NCBI GenBank assembly: GCA_910578555.1 | Contig: CAJTPS010000001.1 | Location: 1-64,000, forward strand | Reading direction: 5' to 3' | Source of the DNA: an uncultured Lachnospiraceae bacterium | GTDB taxonomy: Bacteria > Bacillota > Clostridia > Lachnospirales > Lachnospiraceae | DNA length: 64,000 bases | In this document: one piece after another, positions 45,210 through 54,143 of the stretch | How the letters are laid out: every line of letters begins with the position of its first letter | Numbering within the stretch: position 1 is the stretch's first letter | The notes under the pieces: generated by a model | Database searches by the model: none | Seen by the model: only the letters and a program-made list of their open reading frames with translations | Told to the model about the DNA's origin: nothing | Program-made: the position numbers and the translations under genes

Positions 45210-47453
45210 ATGGAAAAAATCAAAGGATTCATAGAACATATTATATATCGCAATCAGGACAACGGCTATACGGTGCTGAATCTGGTCGGTGACGGAAAAG
45301 AGACTACATGCGTCGGCTTTTTTAAGACCATGGATCAGGGAGAGACGATCGAGGCGGAGGGAAGTTATGCGACGCATCCGATCTACGGAGAGCAGTTTAA
45401 GATAGAACAGTATCAGATCGTCCCGCCGGAGGATGCGGAAGGCATAGAAAGATATCTGGGTTCCGGCGCCGTGAAGGGAGTGGGAGCGGCTCTGGCGGCG
45501 AGGATCGTGAAGCGGTTTGGCGCGGATACTTACCGCATTATCGAGGAGGAACCGGAACGGCTGGCTGAAGTCAAGGGAATCAGTGAACGTAAGGCACGGG
45601 AGATTGCTGTTACGGTTTACGAGAAACGGGACGCCAGGGAAGCGATGACTTTTCTGCAGAAATACGGGATTTCCAACACGCTGGCGATTCGGATCTATGA
45701 GTCTTACGGTGCGCAGATGTACGGAATACTGAAAGAGAATCCCTATCGCCTTGCCGAAGACATACATGGTATCGGATTTCGTATTGCGGATGAGATCGCG
45801 GCCAGGATCGGCATTCATACGGATTCGGATTACCGGATCAGAAGCGGGCTTCTTTACACGCTGATGCTGGCGGGCGGAGAAGGGCACTGTTATCTGCCGC
45901 AGAGTGTTCTGTTAGATAAGGCGGGCGGGCTGCTGGGTCTGGACGGATCTCTTATGGAACCTCAGATTGCTAATCTGGCGATGGACAGGAAACTGGTCGT
46001 GAAGCGGCCGTCGGAAGGGGAAGAATGTAAGGTCTATGCGAGCAATTATTACTACGCGGAATTAAACTGCGCCAGAATGCTGCATGATCTGCGCATTTCC
46101 ATGGAAAGCGACCTTATGCCGTCAGAAGAAGAAGCGATTATGACAAAGATTGACCGGATCGAGGAGGAACTTGGCATTACGCTGGATACACTCCAGAAGA
46201 AAGCCGTGCTGGAAAGCGTAAAAAACGGTCTTTTTATTCTGTCCGGCGGTCCCGGTACGGGTAAGACCACAACGATCAATGTGATCATACGTTACTTCAT
46301 GGCGGAGGGGATGGATATCTATCTGGCAGCGCCTACCGGGAGAGCGGCGAAACGTATGACGGAGGCGACAGGATATGAATCCCGCACGGTACACCGTATG
46401 CTGGAACTGAACGGCGTAGTGTCTGAGGAAACCAAAACAGCACGCTTTGAGCGCAATGAGGAGAATCCTCTGGAGGCGGATGTAATCATTGTGGATGAGA
46501 TGTCCATGGTGGACATTTTCCTCTTACAGTCGCTTCTTAAGGCAGTCACGGTAGGAACCAGACTGATCATGGTAGGGGATGTCAATCAGCTGCCCTCGGT
46601 CGGGGCAGGACAGGTGCTGCAGGATATCATGAGCAGCGAACGGGTTCCGACTGTCATTCTGGAGAAAATTTTCCGCCAGAAGGGAGAGAGTGATATTGTC
46701 TGGAATGCCCACCGCATTCATGCAGGAGAGGAACTTGTACTGGATAATAAGAGCCGCGATTTCTTTTTTTTGGAAAGAAATGACATAAATGTAATCTATA
46801 AACATATGATACAGTTAATTACAGAGAAACTTCCGCCGTACGTCGGCGCGCAGCCGTATGACATCCAGGTGCTGACGCCGATGCGCAAAGGCGTGCTGGG
46901 CGTTGAGACGCTCAACGGTATCCTGCAGAGATATCTCAATCCGCCGGCGGCGGATAAGAAGGAATATACGGCGGGTGACGTTCTGTTCCGGGAACAGGAT
47001 AAGGTCATGCAGATCAAGAACAACTACCAGCTGGAATGGGAAGTCGTGAGCAGGTACGGGATTCCGATTGATAAAGGCAGCGGAATCTTCAACGGTGATA
47101 TCGGCACGATCCGGCAGATCAATGAGTATGCGCGGGAGATCGTGGTAGAGTTTGATGAGCACAGGCGTGTCACTTATACCTACGGACAGCTGGATGAGAT
47201 CGAACTGGCTTATGCGGTGACGATACACAAGTCGCAGGGAAGTGAGTACCCGGCAGTGATTATGCCGCTTCTGACGGGCCCGAGAATGCTTTTCAACAGA
47301 AATCTGCTCTATACGGGAGTGACCAGAGCCAAGCGCTGCGTGACGATTCTCGGCAGCAGGAAGACGCTGCGTGAAATGGTGGAGAACAATTATCAGAACC
47401 GACGCTATACCGGACTGGCGGAGCGGATCAGAGAGTTGATCCCGATGCCGTAA
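45210..47453 (+). CDS. recD2: RecD2-like ATP-dependent DNA helicase
   Basis: RecD2 is a 5'-3' superfamily 1B helicase found without RecBC. The 747 residues from ATG 45210 show an N-terminal OB-like domain, helix-hairpin-helix repeats (about 85-190), Walker A (SGGPGTGKTTT), Walker B (IVDEMSMVD), motif III (GDVNQLPSVGAG) and the C-terminal TIHKSQGSE and YTGVTRAK motifs. The ribosome site is only moderate (GTGGACAG). The upstream in-frame extension covers the terminator hairpin and is rejected. Confidence 0.93.
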   Translation: MEKIKGFIEHIIYRNQDNGYTVLNLVGDGKETTCVGFFKTMDQGETIEAEGSYATHPIYGEQFKIEQYQIVPPEDAEGIERYLGSGAVKGVGAALAARIVKRFGADTYRIIEEEPERLAEVKGISERKAREIAVTVYEKRDAREAMTFLQKYGISNTLAIRIYESYGAQMYGILKENPYRLAEDIHGIGFRIADEIAARIGIHTDSDYRIRSGLLYTLMLAGGEGHCYLPQSVLLDKAGGLLGLDGSLMEPQIANLAMDRKLVVKRPSEGEECKVYASNYYYAELNCARMLHDLRISMESDLMPSEEEAIMTKIDRIEEELGITLDTLQKKAVLESVKNGLFILSGGPGTGKTTTINVIIRYFMAEGMDIYLAAPTGRAAKRMTEATGYESRTVHRMLELNGVVSEETKTARFERNEENPLEADVIIVDEMSMVDIFLLQSLLKAVTVGTRLIMVGDVNQLPSVGAGQVLQDIMSSERVPTVILEKIFRQKGESDIVWNAHRIHAGEELVLDNKSRDFFFLERNDINVIYKHMIQLITEKLPPYVGAQPYDIQVLTPMRKGVLGVETLNGILQRYLNPPAADKKEYTAGDVLFREQDKVMQIKNNYQLEWEVVSRYGIPIDKGSGIFNGDIGTIRQINEYAREIVVEFDEHRRVTYTYGQLDEIELAYAVTIHKSQGSEYPAVIMPLLTGPRMLFNRNLLYTGVTRAKRCVTILGSRKTLREMVENNYQNRRYTGLAERIRELIPMP

Positions 47454-47483
47454 GCGCAGAGGAAGAGCGCACACAGAGGAACT

Positions 47484-48215
47484 ATGATCAGGATGAATAT
47501 AAAAAACACATTTCCGGGGATACTGACGGACCTCATCTATCCGCGCAGGTGTCCTGTCTGTGACCGGGCGGTCAGCCCGTTTGGACGTCTCGTCTGTGAG
47601 ACATGTAAAGAAGCATTTGAATATGTGAAGGAACCGTACTGCATGAAATGCGGCAAGAAGCTCGAGGATGCGCAAACGGAGTATTGTAGTGATTGTATGC
47701 GCCGCAGGCATCTGTTTGACCGCGGGCGCGCACTCTGCTCCTACAGAAGCATATCCGATTCCATATACCGGTTTAAGTATAAGGGACGCAGGGAATATGC
47801 GGCATATTATGCCGCCTGTATGGATAGAGGACTGGGAAACTGGATCCGGCAGTGCAGACCGGATGCACTGGTTCCTGTGCCGATTCACGCTTCCAAACGC
47901 CGGGTGAGAGGATATAATCAGGCAGAAGCGCTGGCGAAGGAGCTGGGAAGCAGAACGGGTATTCCGATGGAGGCGGATCTGGTCAGAAGAGTGCGTAAAA
48001 CGGTGCCCATGAAAGAATTATCTTTGGATGAGAGACAAAATAATTTGAAAAGGGCTTTCAAAATCTGTCGTAATGATGTAAAATTAAATACGATTATAAT
48101 TATTGATGATATTTATACGACAGGCAGTACCATAGATGCAATGAGTTATGAATTGCGCAGGGCAGGAGTGAAGCGCATTTATTTCGTGACTCTTGCAATC
48201 GGTAATGGTTTATGA
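47484..48215 (+). CDS. comFC: ComF family protein (ComFC)
   Basis: The 243-residue protein has a double zinc finger (CPVC...CETC, CMKC...CSDC, about residues 24-72). A type I phosphoribosyltransferase-like domain follows, with VPVPIHASKRRVRGYNQAE and the PRPP loop IIIDDIYTTGSTIDA. ComFC is needed for DNA uptake in competent bacteria. It is followed by yvyF, the same order as the B. subtilis comF-yvyF region. Confidence 0.92.
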   Translation: MIRMNIKNTFPGILTDLIYPRRCPVCDRAVSPFGRLVCETCKEAFEYVKEPYCMKCGKKLEDAQTEYCSDCMRRRHLFDRGRALCSYRSISDSIYRFKYKGRREYAAYYAACMDRGLGNWIRQCRPDALVPVPIHASKRRVRGYNQAEALAKELGSRTGIPMEADLVRRVRKTVPMKELSLDERQNNLKRAFKICRNDVKLNTIIIIDDIYTTGSTIDAMSYELRRAGVKRIYFVTLAIGNGL

Positions 48216-48242
48216 CCAATCATATTACAGGAGGACAACAGC

Positions 48243-48650
48243 ATGAACGCAAGAAACTGCAGGAAATGTGGCAAATTATTCAACTATGTGTCGGGGCCGC
48301 CGATCTGTATGGCATGCCGGGAGGCGCTGGAGGAGAAATTTCAGGAAGTGAAGGAATATATCAGAGAGCATGTTCAGGCTTCCATACCCGAAGTGTCTGA
48401 AGCATGCGACGTATCCCAGAACCAGATCCAGATGTGGCTTAAGGATGAGCGGCTGCAGCTCGCTGAGGGGTCCGGTATTACGCTTCACTGTGAGAAATGT
48501 AATGCGCCGATCTACAGCGGACGATTCTGCGAGAAGTGCAAGGGCAGCATGGCAAATGAGCTTCATGAGAGCATACGCCAGCCGGAAGCGCCTAAGCCGG
48601 CGCCCAAGAAGGATGTGAAAGATAATCCTAAGATGCGCTTTCTGGGTTAG
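48243..48650 (+). CDS. yvyF: flagellar operon protein YvyF (TIGR03826 type)
   Basis: The 135-residue protein has zinc-finger cysteine pairs at the N-terminus (CRKCGKLF, CMAC) and C-terminus (CEKC...CEKCKG). Between them lies a winged-helix-like segment (VSEACDVSQNQIQMWLKDERLQ). B. subtilis YvyF lies between comFC and flgM and has been linked to regulation of flagellar genes. Here the downstream flagellar genes are not present; two membrane proteins of unknown function follow. Confidence 0.88.
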   Translation: MNARNCRKCGKLFNYVSGPPICMACREALEEKFQEVKEYIREHVQASIPEVSEACDVSQNQIQMWLKDERLQLAEGSGITLHCEKCNAPIYSGRFCEKCKGSMANELHESIRQPEAPKPAPKKDVKDNPKMRFLG

Positions 48651-48659
48651 GAGATCTGT

Positions 48660-49046
48660 ATGTTAAATGAAAAGAGAATAATCCTGATGACGAAAATGGC
48701 ATCCTATGAGGCGAATGAGGGGAAGAAGAATGTCGCCATCGGAAGCTATTTTCGGAGTGATTATATAGGATGGCAGGTGTTAAAGTCCATTATAAGTGCG
48801 ACGATCGCATTTGTAGTGGTCTTTGGCATGTACATTTTTTATGATTTTGAAGTATTTATGGCGGATATCTATAAGATGGATCTGCTGGAATTTGCGAAAC
48901 ATGTCCTCAAGATATATCTTTGGACAATCGGGGGATATGCCGTAATATCTTATATAGTTTATACATTACGTTACAGCCGGGCTGTCAGAAGCCTGAGAGT
49001 GTACTATATGAGCCTGCGCAAACTGGGTGATATGTATAAACAGTGA
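48660..49046 (+). CDS. unknown small membrane protein
   Basis: I do not recognise this 128-residue protein. TAGGAGATC precedes the ATG. Two transmembrane segments are clear (about 44-63 and 88-107), separated by a loop containing YKMDLLEFAKHVLK. The N-terminal 40 residues and C-terminal 20 are basic and probably cytoplasmic. It is followed within 40 bases by another unknown membrane gene and then cdaA, so these may act together at the membrane. Confidence 0.8.
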   Translation: MLNEKRIILMTKMASYEANEGKKNVAIGSYFRSDYIGWQVLKSIISATIAFVVVFGMYIFYDFEVFMADIYKMDLLEFAKHVLKIYLWTIGGYAVISYIVYTLRYSRAVRSLRVYYMSLRKLGDMYKQ

Positions 49047-49083
49047 GAATTACGAAAGTGTACGGAAAGCGAAAGGATTAATA

Positions 49084-50061
49084 ATGACTACCTTACTTGT
49101 TGCAAAACAGATATTAATGACTCTATACAGCAGATACGAGGTATATATCACACCGCTTTTGAAGTTTTTGACAGCGCTGATCACTTTGCTGCTCATTAAC
49201 TCACGCATTGGCTATATGGATAGTATAGATAAGATGACAGTGGTTCTGATTGTTGCATTGATGTGTTCTTTCATGCCTATGAATTTCATCGTTGTCATGG
49301 CGGCACTGTTTGTTATGCTTCACATCTATACGTTCAGTCTGGAGTGCGCGCTCGTGGTGGGAGTGGGATTCCTGCTTATGTTCCTGCTGTATCTGAGATT
49401 TTCGCCGAAGGATACGCTTGTAGTAGTGCTTATGCCGGTTTGCTTTATCTTAAAGATCCCTTATGTGGTTCCGCTTGCGATGGGACTGATCGGGACGCCT
49501 GCCTCCATGGTTTCGGTGGGCTGCGGCGTGATCGTGTACTACATGCTTCACTTTGTGACGCAGAACGGATCCGCTATTGCAGCCATAACCGGTGATGAGA
49601 CGGCGGTAAAGTTTTCCGTGGCCAAATTCAAGTTTGTTGTGGACGGGATGCTGAATAACAAACAGATGGCAGTTACCGTCATGGCGTTTGCGATTACAGT
49701 GCTGATCGTGTACCTGATCAGAAGACTGAGTATTGATTATGCATGGACAATTGCCATGGCGGCGGGCGCAGTGGTTAATCTTATGATCCTTCTGGTGGGA
49801 GATCTGATGTTTGACACCAATGTGTCGCTGTTTGGTGTAATACTGGGGAATATCGTTGCGGTTTTTCTGACAGTGGTATTACAGTTCTTCGTCTTTAATG
49901 TGGATTACAGCAGGACGGAGAAGGTACAATTTGAAGATGATGAATATTATTATTATGTAAAGGCTGTGCCGAAGGTCGTGGTATCGAGGGCGGAGAAAAA
50001 AGTAAAACAGATCAACAGCCAGAGATCAAAAACGGTACAGAGGACCAGAAGCGGACGCTAG
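49084..50061 (+). CDS. unknown polytopic membrane protein upstream of cdaA
   Basis: The protein has 325 residues from ATG 49084, which follows GAAAGGA; the longer frame from 49027 overlaps the previous gene. About eight hydrophobic segments cover residues 15-280. A conserved-looking cytoplasmic tail follows, with an acidic/Tyr-rich motif (EDDEYYYYVKAVPK) and a basic end. I cannot assign a family. It lies 70 bases before the c-di-AMP cyclase gene. Confidence 0.82.
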   Translation: MTTLLVAKQILMTLYSRYEVYITPLLKFLTALITLLLINSRIGYMDSIDKMTVVLIVALMCSFMPMNFIVVMAALFVMLHIYTFSLECALVVGVGFLLMFLLYLRFSPKDTLVVVLMPVCFILKIPYVVPLAMGLIGTPASMVSVGCGVIVYYMLHFVTQNGSAIAAITGDETAVKFSVAKFKFVVDGMLNNKQMAVTVMAFAITVLIVYLIRRLSIDYAWTIAMAAGAVVNLMILLVGDLMFDTNVSLFGVILGNIVAVFLTVVLQFFVFNVDYSRTEKVQFEDDEYYYYVKAVPKVVVSRAEKKVKQINSQRSKTVQRTRSGR

Positions 50062-50132
50062 AGCTGCTTCGCGGATACGGGTAAAAGGCGAAATTTATAA
50101 AATAGAAACAGATCAGAAAGGTGGTGGGATAT

Positions 50133-51002
50133 ATGGAACAACTTAATACATTCATGTCGACATATCTTTCCAAGCTGCATATGCCCACGATTCACTGGAC
50201 TGATGTCGTAGAGATTATTATCCTGACTTTCCTGGCGTATCACATTCTACTGTGGGTCAAGAATACAAGAGCATGGGCGCTGTTAAAAGGCGTTACCATG
50301 ATTGCGGTTTTTATTCTGATCGCGGCGTTTTTCAGAATGCATACGATTCTGTTTATCGTGACGAATGTGTTTAACATTGCTGCGATAGCGATCGTGGTCA
50401 TGCTGCAGCCGGAACTGCGCAAGGCGATGGAAGAACTGGGGCAGAAGAATTTCTTCTTGGCGATGTTTCCTTTTGATTCTGGAAAGATGGAAGGCGGGCG
50501 GTTCTCCGACCGGACGATCAATGAGATCACCAAGGCATCCGTGGAAATGAGTAAAGTCAAGACGGGAGCACTGATCGTTATAGAGCAGGATCAGTCTCTG
50601 AGTGAGTATGAGAGAACAGGCATTGACGTGGACGGCATTGTGTCCAGCCAATTGCTGATCAATATATTCGAGCATAATACGCCGCTGCATGACGGCGCGG
50701 TTATCGTGAGAGGCAACCGCATTGTTTCAGCGACATGTTATCTGCCGCTGTCCGACAATATGGCGCTCAGCAAGGAACTTGGAACCAGACACAGAGCTGG
50801 TGTGGGGATATCCGAGATAACGGATTCGCTGACGGTGATTGTGTCTGAGGAGAACGGCAAGATCAGTGTTGCATATAACGGACAACTGGAGAGAGGATTA
50901 GATGGTGAAAGGCTTAAAGTGAGGCTGTCGGAGATTCAAGACAAACCCGTGGAGGAGAAGAAACGGAAGCGGTGGAAAGGCAGGGCCAAAAATGAAGAAT
51001 AG
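50133..51002 (+). CDS. cdaA: diadenylate cyclase CdaA
   Basis: CdaA makes cyclic di-AMP from two ATP at the membrane. ATG 50133 follows AAAGGTGGTGG. The 289 residues have three transmembrane segments (about 22-100) and a DAC domain with the DGA motif (LHDGAVIV, about residue 186) and RHR (TRHRAGVG, about 217). A basic tail ends the protein. It overlaps cdaR by 11 bases. Confidence 0.95.
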   Translation: MEQLNTFMSTYLSKLHMPTIHWTDVVEIIILTFLAYHILLWVKNTRAWALLKGVTMIAVFILIAAFFRMHTILFIVTNVFNIAAIAIVVMLQPELRKAMEELGQKNFFLAMFPFDSGKMEGGRFSDRTINEITKASVEMSKVKTGALIVIEQDQSLSEYERTGIDVDGIVSSQLLINIFEHNTPLHDGAVIVRGNRIVSATCYLPLSDNMALSKELGTRHRAGVGISEITDSLTVIVSEENGKISVAYNGQLERGLDGERLKVRLSEIQDKPVEEKKRKRWKGRAKNEE

Positions 51003-52272
51003 GATTACCCGTAACTGGGGACTGAAAATCGTGTCTTTCCTGTTCGCGGCTATGCTATGGATCATTGTCACGAACATTAACGATCCGGTCACTCCCTGGC
51101 CTGTGTCGGATGTACCGGTCAGACTCCGCAATACAGAGCTGATCACGGGAAGAGGACAGGTCTATGAAGTGCTGGAAGACACAGATGTGATAGACAGCGT
51201 AACGATCTATGCACCGCGCTCTGTGATAGACTCTCTGAGCGAGAGTAATGTGGTGGCAGTCGCGGATATTAAAGATCTGACCAGTCTGGATACGGTTCCG
51301 ATCAAACTGTCCACGAGTAAATATAATGATAAAGTAGAAAACATCAAAGGAAGCATAGACAGTGTAAAACTCAATATTGAGGACAAACAGACCAGATCGT
51401 TCCCGATCCGCGCCAAGGTGACGGGTGAGGTCGGTGAAGGATATCTGCTGGGTGATGTGAGTACTGAGCAGAACCTCATCCGGATATCAGGGCCTGAGTC
51501 CGTGGTTTCACGGATTGTGAAAGCACAGGCGGAAGTGACTGTCTCCGGATTCACAGGTTTGATCAGTACGGATGCGGATATTCGTCTGTATGATGAGAAG
51601 GATGTGGAGATACGGTCTGCCAGCCTTGAGAAGAGCATTACAAAGGTACGCGTCAATGTGGATATTCTGGAGAGGAAGACCGTGCCGATCACCTATCAGG
51701 TGAACGGTGTGCCTGCAGAAGGATACCGGCTGACAGGGGAGAATACAAGTACCAGAAGCAGTGTGGAGATTGCGGGCAAGTCCAGAATCATAAAGAATAT
51801 TAATGCGATCGAAATTCCGGAAGGCGTGATAGACGTGACCGGAGCCAGAGAAGATGTGACGGTGCTGGTTGATCTGAAAGAGCACCTGCCGGATGGCACG
51901 ATCATTGCGGAAGAAGATTTCATGGGTAAGATCAATGTCACAGTGTCTGTGGGTCAGGAGGCAAACCGGATATTTACAATTCCGACGGGAAACATACGTA
52001 TTGCCGGCATTCCTGCGGCTTTTGAAGCAGAGATTACGGACCCGGAGGACACATGTACAATTACATTGATTGGACTTCCGGCTGAACTGGAAGGGATTAA
52101 TGTGAATACATTAGAAGTAACTGTTGATGTTGCTGCATCGCTGGAAGAACAGGGAATTGAAGGGGCGGATAGCGGTTACTATCGTATACCGGTGTCTGTC
52201 AGTCTTCCTGAGGGCTCTGCGGTCACGTGGGAAGATACGGAAGTGCAGGTGCACATTACGGAAGCGGAGTAG
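50992..52272 (+). CDS. cdaR: CdaA regulator, YbbR-domain protein
   Basis: The 426-residue protein has one N-terminal transmembrane segment (about 10-27, NWGLKIVSFLFAAMLW) and four extracellular YbbR-type repeats. The repeats are marked by VTIYAP-like, ISGPESVV, EIAGKSRII and ITLIGLPAEL motifs. CdaR binds CdaA and modulates c-di-AMP synthesis. The gene overlaps cdaA and precedes glmM, the standard Firmicute order. Confidence 0.93.
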   Translation: MKNRITRNWGLKIVSFLFAAMLWIIVTNINDPVTPWPVSDVPVRLRNTELITGRGQVYEVLEDTDVIDSVTIYAPRSVIDSLSESNVVAVADIKDLTSLDTVPIKLSTSKYNDKVENIKGSIDSVKLNIEDKQTRSFPIRAKVTGEVGEGYLLGDVSTEQNLIRISGPESVVSRIVKAQAEVTVSGFTGLISTDADIRLYDEKDVEIRSASLEKSITKVRVNVDILERKTVPITYQVNGVPAEGYRLTGENTSTRSSVEIAGKSRIIKNINAIEIPEGVIDVTGAREDVTVLVDLKEHLPDGTIIAEEDFMGKINVTVSVGQEANRIFTIPTGNIRIAGIPAAFEAEITDPEDTCTITLIGLPAELEGINVNTLEVTVDVAASLEEQGIEGADSGYYRIPVSVSLPEGSAVTWEDTEVQVHITEAE

Positions 52273-52357
52273 ACGGGAAAAGCATTAGCGTGCAGGACTG
52301 GTGCATGCTAATACTGTCATGTAGATGCTATGCATCGGGAAAGGAACAGATATTATT

Positions 52358-53707
52358 ATGGGAAGATTATTTGGTACGGACGGAGTCAGAGGTGTCGCGA
52401 ATGAGGAACTGACGCCACAGCTTGCAATGCAGCTGGGTCAGGCCGGAGCCTATGTGCTAACCAGAGAGAATGCGCATAAGCCGACGATCATGGTGGGATG
52501 CGATACCAGAATATCGGGCGATATGCTGGCAAATGCACTTATGGCAGGCGCCTGTTCTGTAGGCGCAAATGCGGTTTATGTGGGGATCGTACCTACACCG
52601 GCGGTTGCGTATCTTACGAGAAAGTATAAAGTGGATGCAGGCGTTGTTATTTCCGCCTCCCATAATTCGGTGGAATTTAATGGGATTAAGTTTTTTGACG
52701 GTAACGGATATAAACTGCCGGATTCTCTGGAAGATGAGATCGAAGCTCTGATCAAGAACGGTATGCAGGGCGTTAAATTTCCGACAGGTGCCGGCGTGGG
52801 TAAGATCAAATATCGTACAGATGCCAGAGAAGAGTATATTAATCATGCGATGAAAGCGGTCAATGTGGATCTGCGCGGCATGAAGATCGTATTGGACTGT
52901 GCGGAAGGCGCTTCCTATTATACTTCCGTGGAGACGATGAAGGAACTCGGCGCAGAGGTAGTAGCGATTCACAATAATCCTGACGGTACAAACATTAACG
53001 CCAACTGCGGTTCCACACACATGGGTGAACTGCAGGCGAGAGTCGTCTATGAGAAAGCCAATGTAGGGCTTGCTTTTGACGGGGATGCTGACAGACTGAT
53101 GGCGGTGGATGAACTGGGAAATATCGTGGACGGCGATCAAATCATGGCGCTGGTCGGCAACCATATGAAGCAGAACGGCAAATTGAATAAGAATACGATT
53201 GTGGCTACGATCATGAGCAATCTTGGATTCTTCCTGATGGGCGAGAAGAACGGGATCAAGATCGAGCAGACCAAGGTGGGAGACCGTTATGTTCTGGAGA
53301 GGATGCGCGAGATCGGCGCAAGTCTGGGCGGCGAGCAGTCGGGACACGTTATCTTCCTGGATGAAAATACGACCGGTGACGGACTCTTAAGCGCACTTCA
53401 TCTGCTTCAGGTCATTGTGGAGACGGGTGAGCCGCTGTCAGAACTTAAGAAGATTATGGAAGTTATGCCGCAGGCGCTGATGAATGCCAAGGTGCCGACG
53501 CATAAGAAAGAGAAATATATGGATTATCCGGAAATCGCCGAAGCAATTGCTGCACTGGACAAGAAATTTGCGGGCGAAGGCAGGGTGCTGATCAGACCTT
53601 CCGGAACGGAGCCGCTTGTCAGAGTCATGATCGAGGGTAAAGATCAGAAGATGATTGACGAGGAGGCTAAGAAGCTGGCGGAACTTATACAGAATATTAT
53701 GTTATAA
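52358..53707 (+). CDS. glmM: phosphoglucosamine mutase
   Basis: GlmM interconverts glucosamine-6-phosphate and glucosamine-1-phosphate for UDP-GlcNAc synthesis. ATG 52358 gives the canonical MGRLFGTDGVRG start; AAAGGA lies upstream. The 449 residues include the phosphoserine loop ISASHNS (Ser near residue 100), the metal loop DGDADR, the sugar loop GGEQSGH and the phosphate site RPSGTEPLVR. GlmM can bind and inhibit CdaA in several species. Confidence 0.96.
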   Translation: MGRLFGTDGVRGVANEELTPQLAMQLGQAGAYVLTRENAHKPTIMVGCDTRISGDMLANALMAGACSVGANAVYVGIVPTPAVAYLTRKYKVDAGVVISASHNSVEFNGIKFFDGNGYKLPDSLEDEIEALIKNGMQGVKFPTGAGVGKIKYRTDAREEYINHAMKAVNVDLRGMKIVLDCAEGASYYTSVETMKELGAEVVAIHNNPDGTNINANCGSTHMGELQARVVYEKANVGLAFDGDADRLMAVDELGNIVDGDQIMALVGNHMKQNGKLNKNTIVATIMSNLGFFLMGEKNGIKIEQTKVGDRYVLERMREIGASLGGEQSGHVIFLDENTTGDGLLSALHLLQVIVETGEPLSELKKIMEVMPQALMNAKVPTHKKEKYMDYPEIAEAIAALDKKFAGEGRVLIRPSGTEPLVRVMIEGKDQKMIDEEAKKLAELIQNIML

Positions 53708-53710
53708 TAC

Positions 53711-53739
53711 TTGTGATACTTGCGAAAAAATGTTATAGT
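53711..53739 (+). promoter_or_regulatory. hpr promoter
   Basis: TTGTGA (53711-53716), a 17-base spacer and TATAGT (53734-53739) with TG one base upstream (extended -10) lie 64 bases before the HPr start. Confidence 0.7.
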
Positions 53740-53803
53740 TAAAGATAGGTCATGGTTGAGGGGGTTCAGGCATTGACCAGATTGGATATTGGAGGATAAG
53801 GGT

Positions 53804-54067
53804 ATGGTAAGCCAAAAGGTAGTCATCAAAAACCCGACAGGGCTGCATCTAAGACCGGCAGGCATCCTATGTAAGGAAGCAATGCAGTTTAAATCATTGA
53901 TAACTTTTACATTTCGGGAAAATACAGCGAATGCCAAGAGTGTATTGAGTGTGCTGGGTGCATGTGTCAAGTGCGGCGATGAGATTGAGTTTGTGTGTGA
54001 TGGCGAGGATGAAGAAGAAGCGCTTAAGACACTGATTAGTGCGATCGAGAGCGGACTTGGTGAATAA
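53804..54067 (+). CDS. ptsH: HPr family phosphocarrier protein
   Basis: The 87-residue protein starts at ATG 53804 after GGAGGATAAGGG. It has the catalytic histidine motif GLHLRPAG and a Ser46-region motif AKSVLSVLG. It transfers phosphate from enzyme I to PTS EII components and can be Ser-phosphorylated for catabolite control. The motif around Ser46 deviates from the usual KSIMGVMSLG, so it could be a specialised HPr. The His-less HPr-like protein at 11742 keeps the more typical Ser motif. Confidence 0.88.
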   Translation: MVSQKVVIKNPTGLHLRPAGILCKEAMQFKSLITFTFRENTANAKSVLSVLGACVKCGDEIEFVCDGEDEEEALKTLISAIESGLGE

Positions 54068-54079
54068 TGGTATCTGTTT

Positions 54080-54106
54080 AGCCCGTTGTGTTCAACGGGC
54101 TTTCTT
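54080..54106 (+). terminator. hpr terminator
   Basis: AGCCCGTTG-TGTT-CAACGGGCT (54080-54101) is followed by TTCTTT. Confidence 0.88.
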
Positions 54107-54143
54107 TATGTTAATACTATATTTAGAAGTGGAGGGAACTTAA

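Noticed and set aside
46815..47888. Minus-strand ORF of 357 codons across recD2 and comFC
   Set aside because: It spans two genuine + strand genes and has no independent signals.
54102..54143. T-box leader before leuA
   Set aside because: Only about 40 bases separate the hpr terminator from leuA, too short for a T-box.
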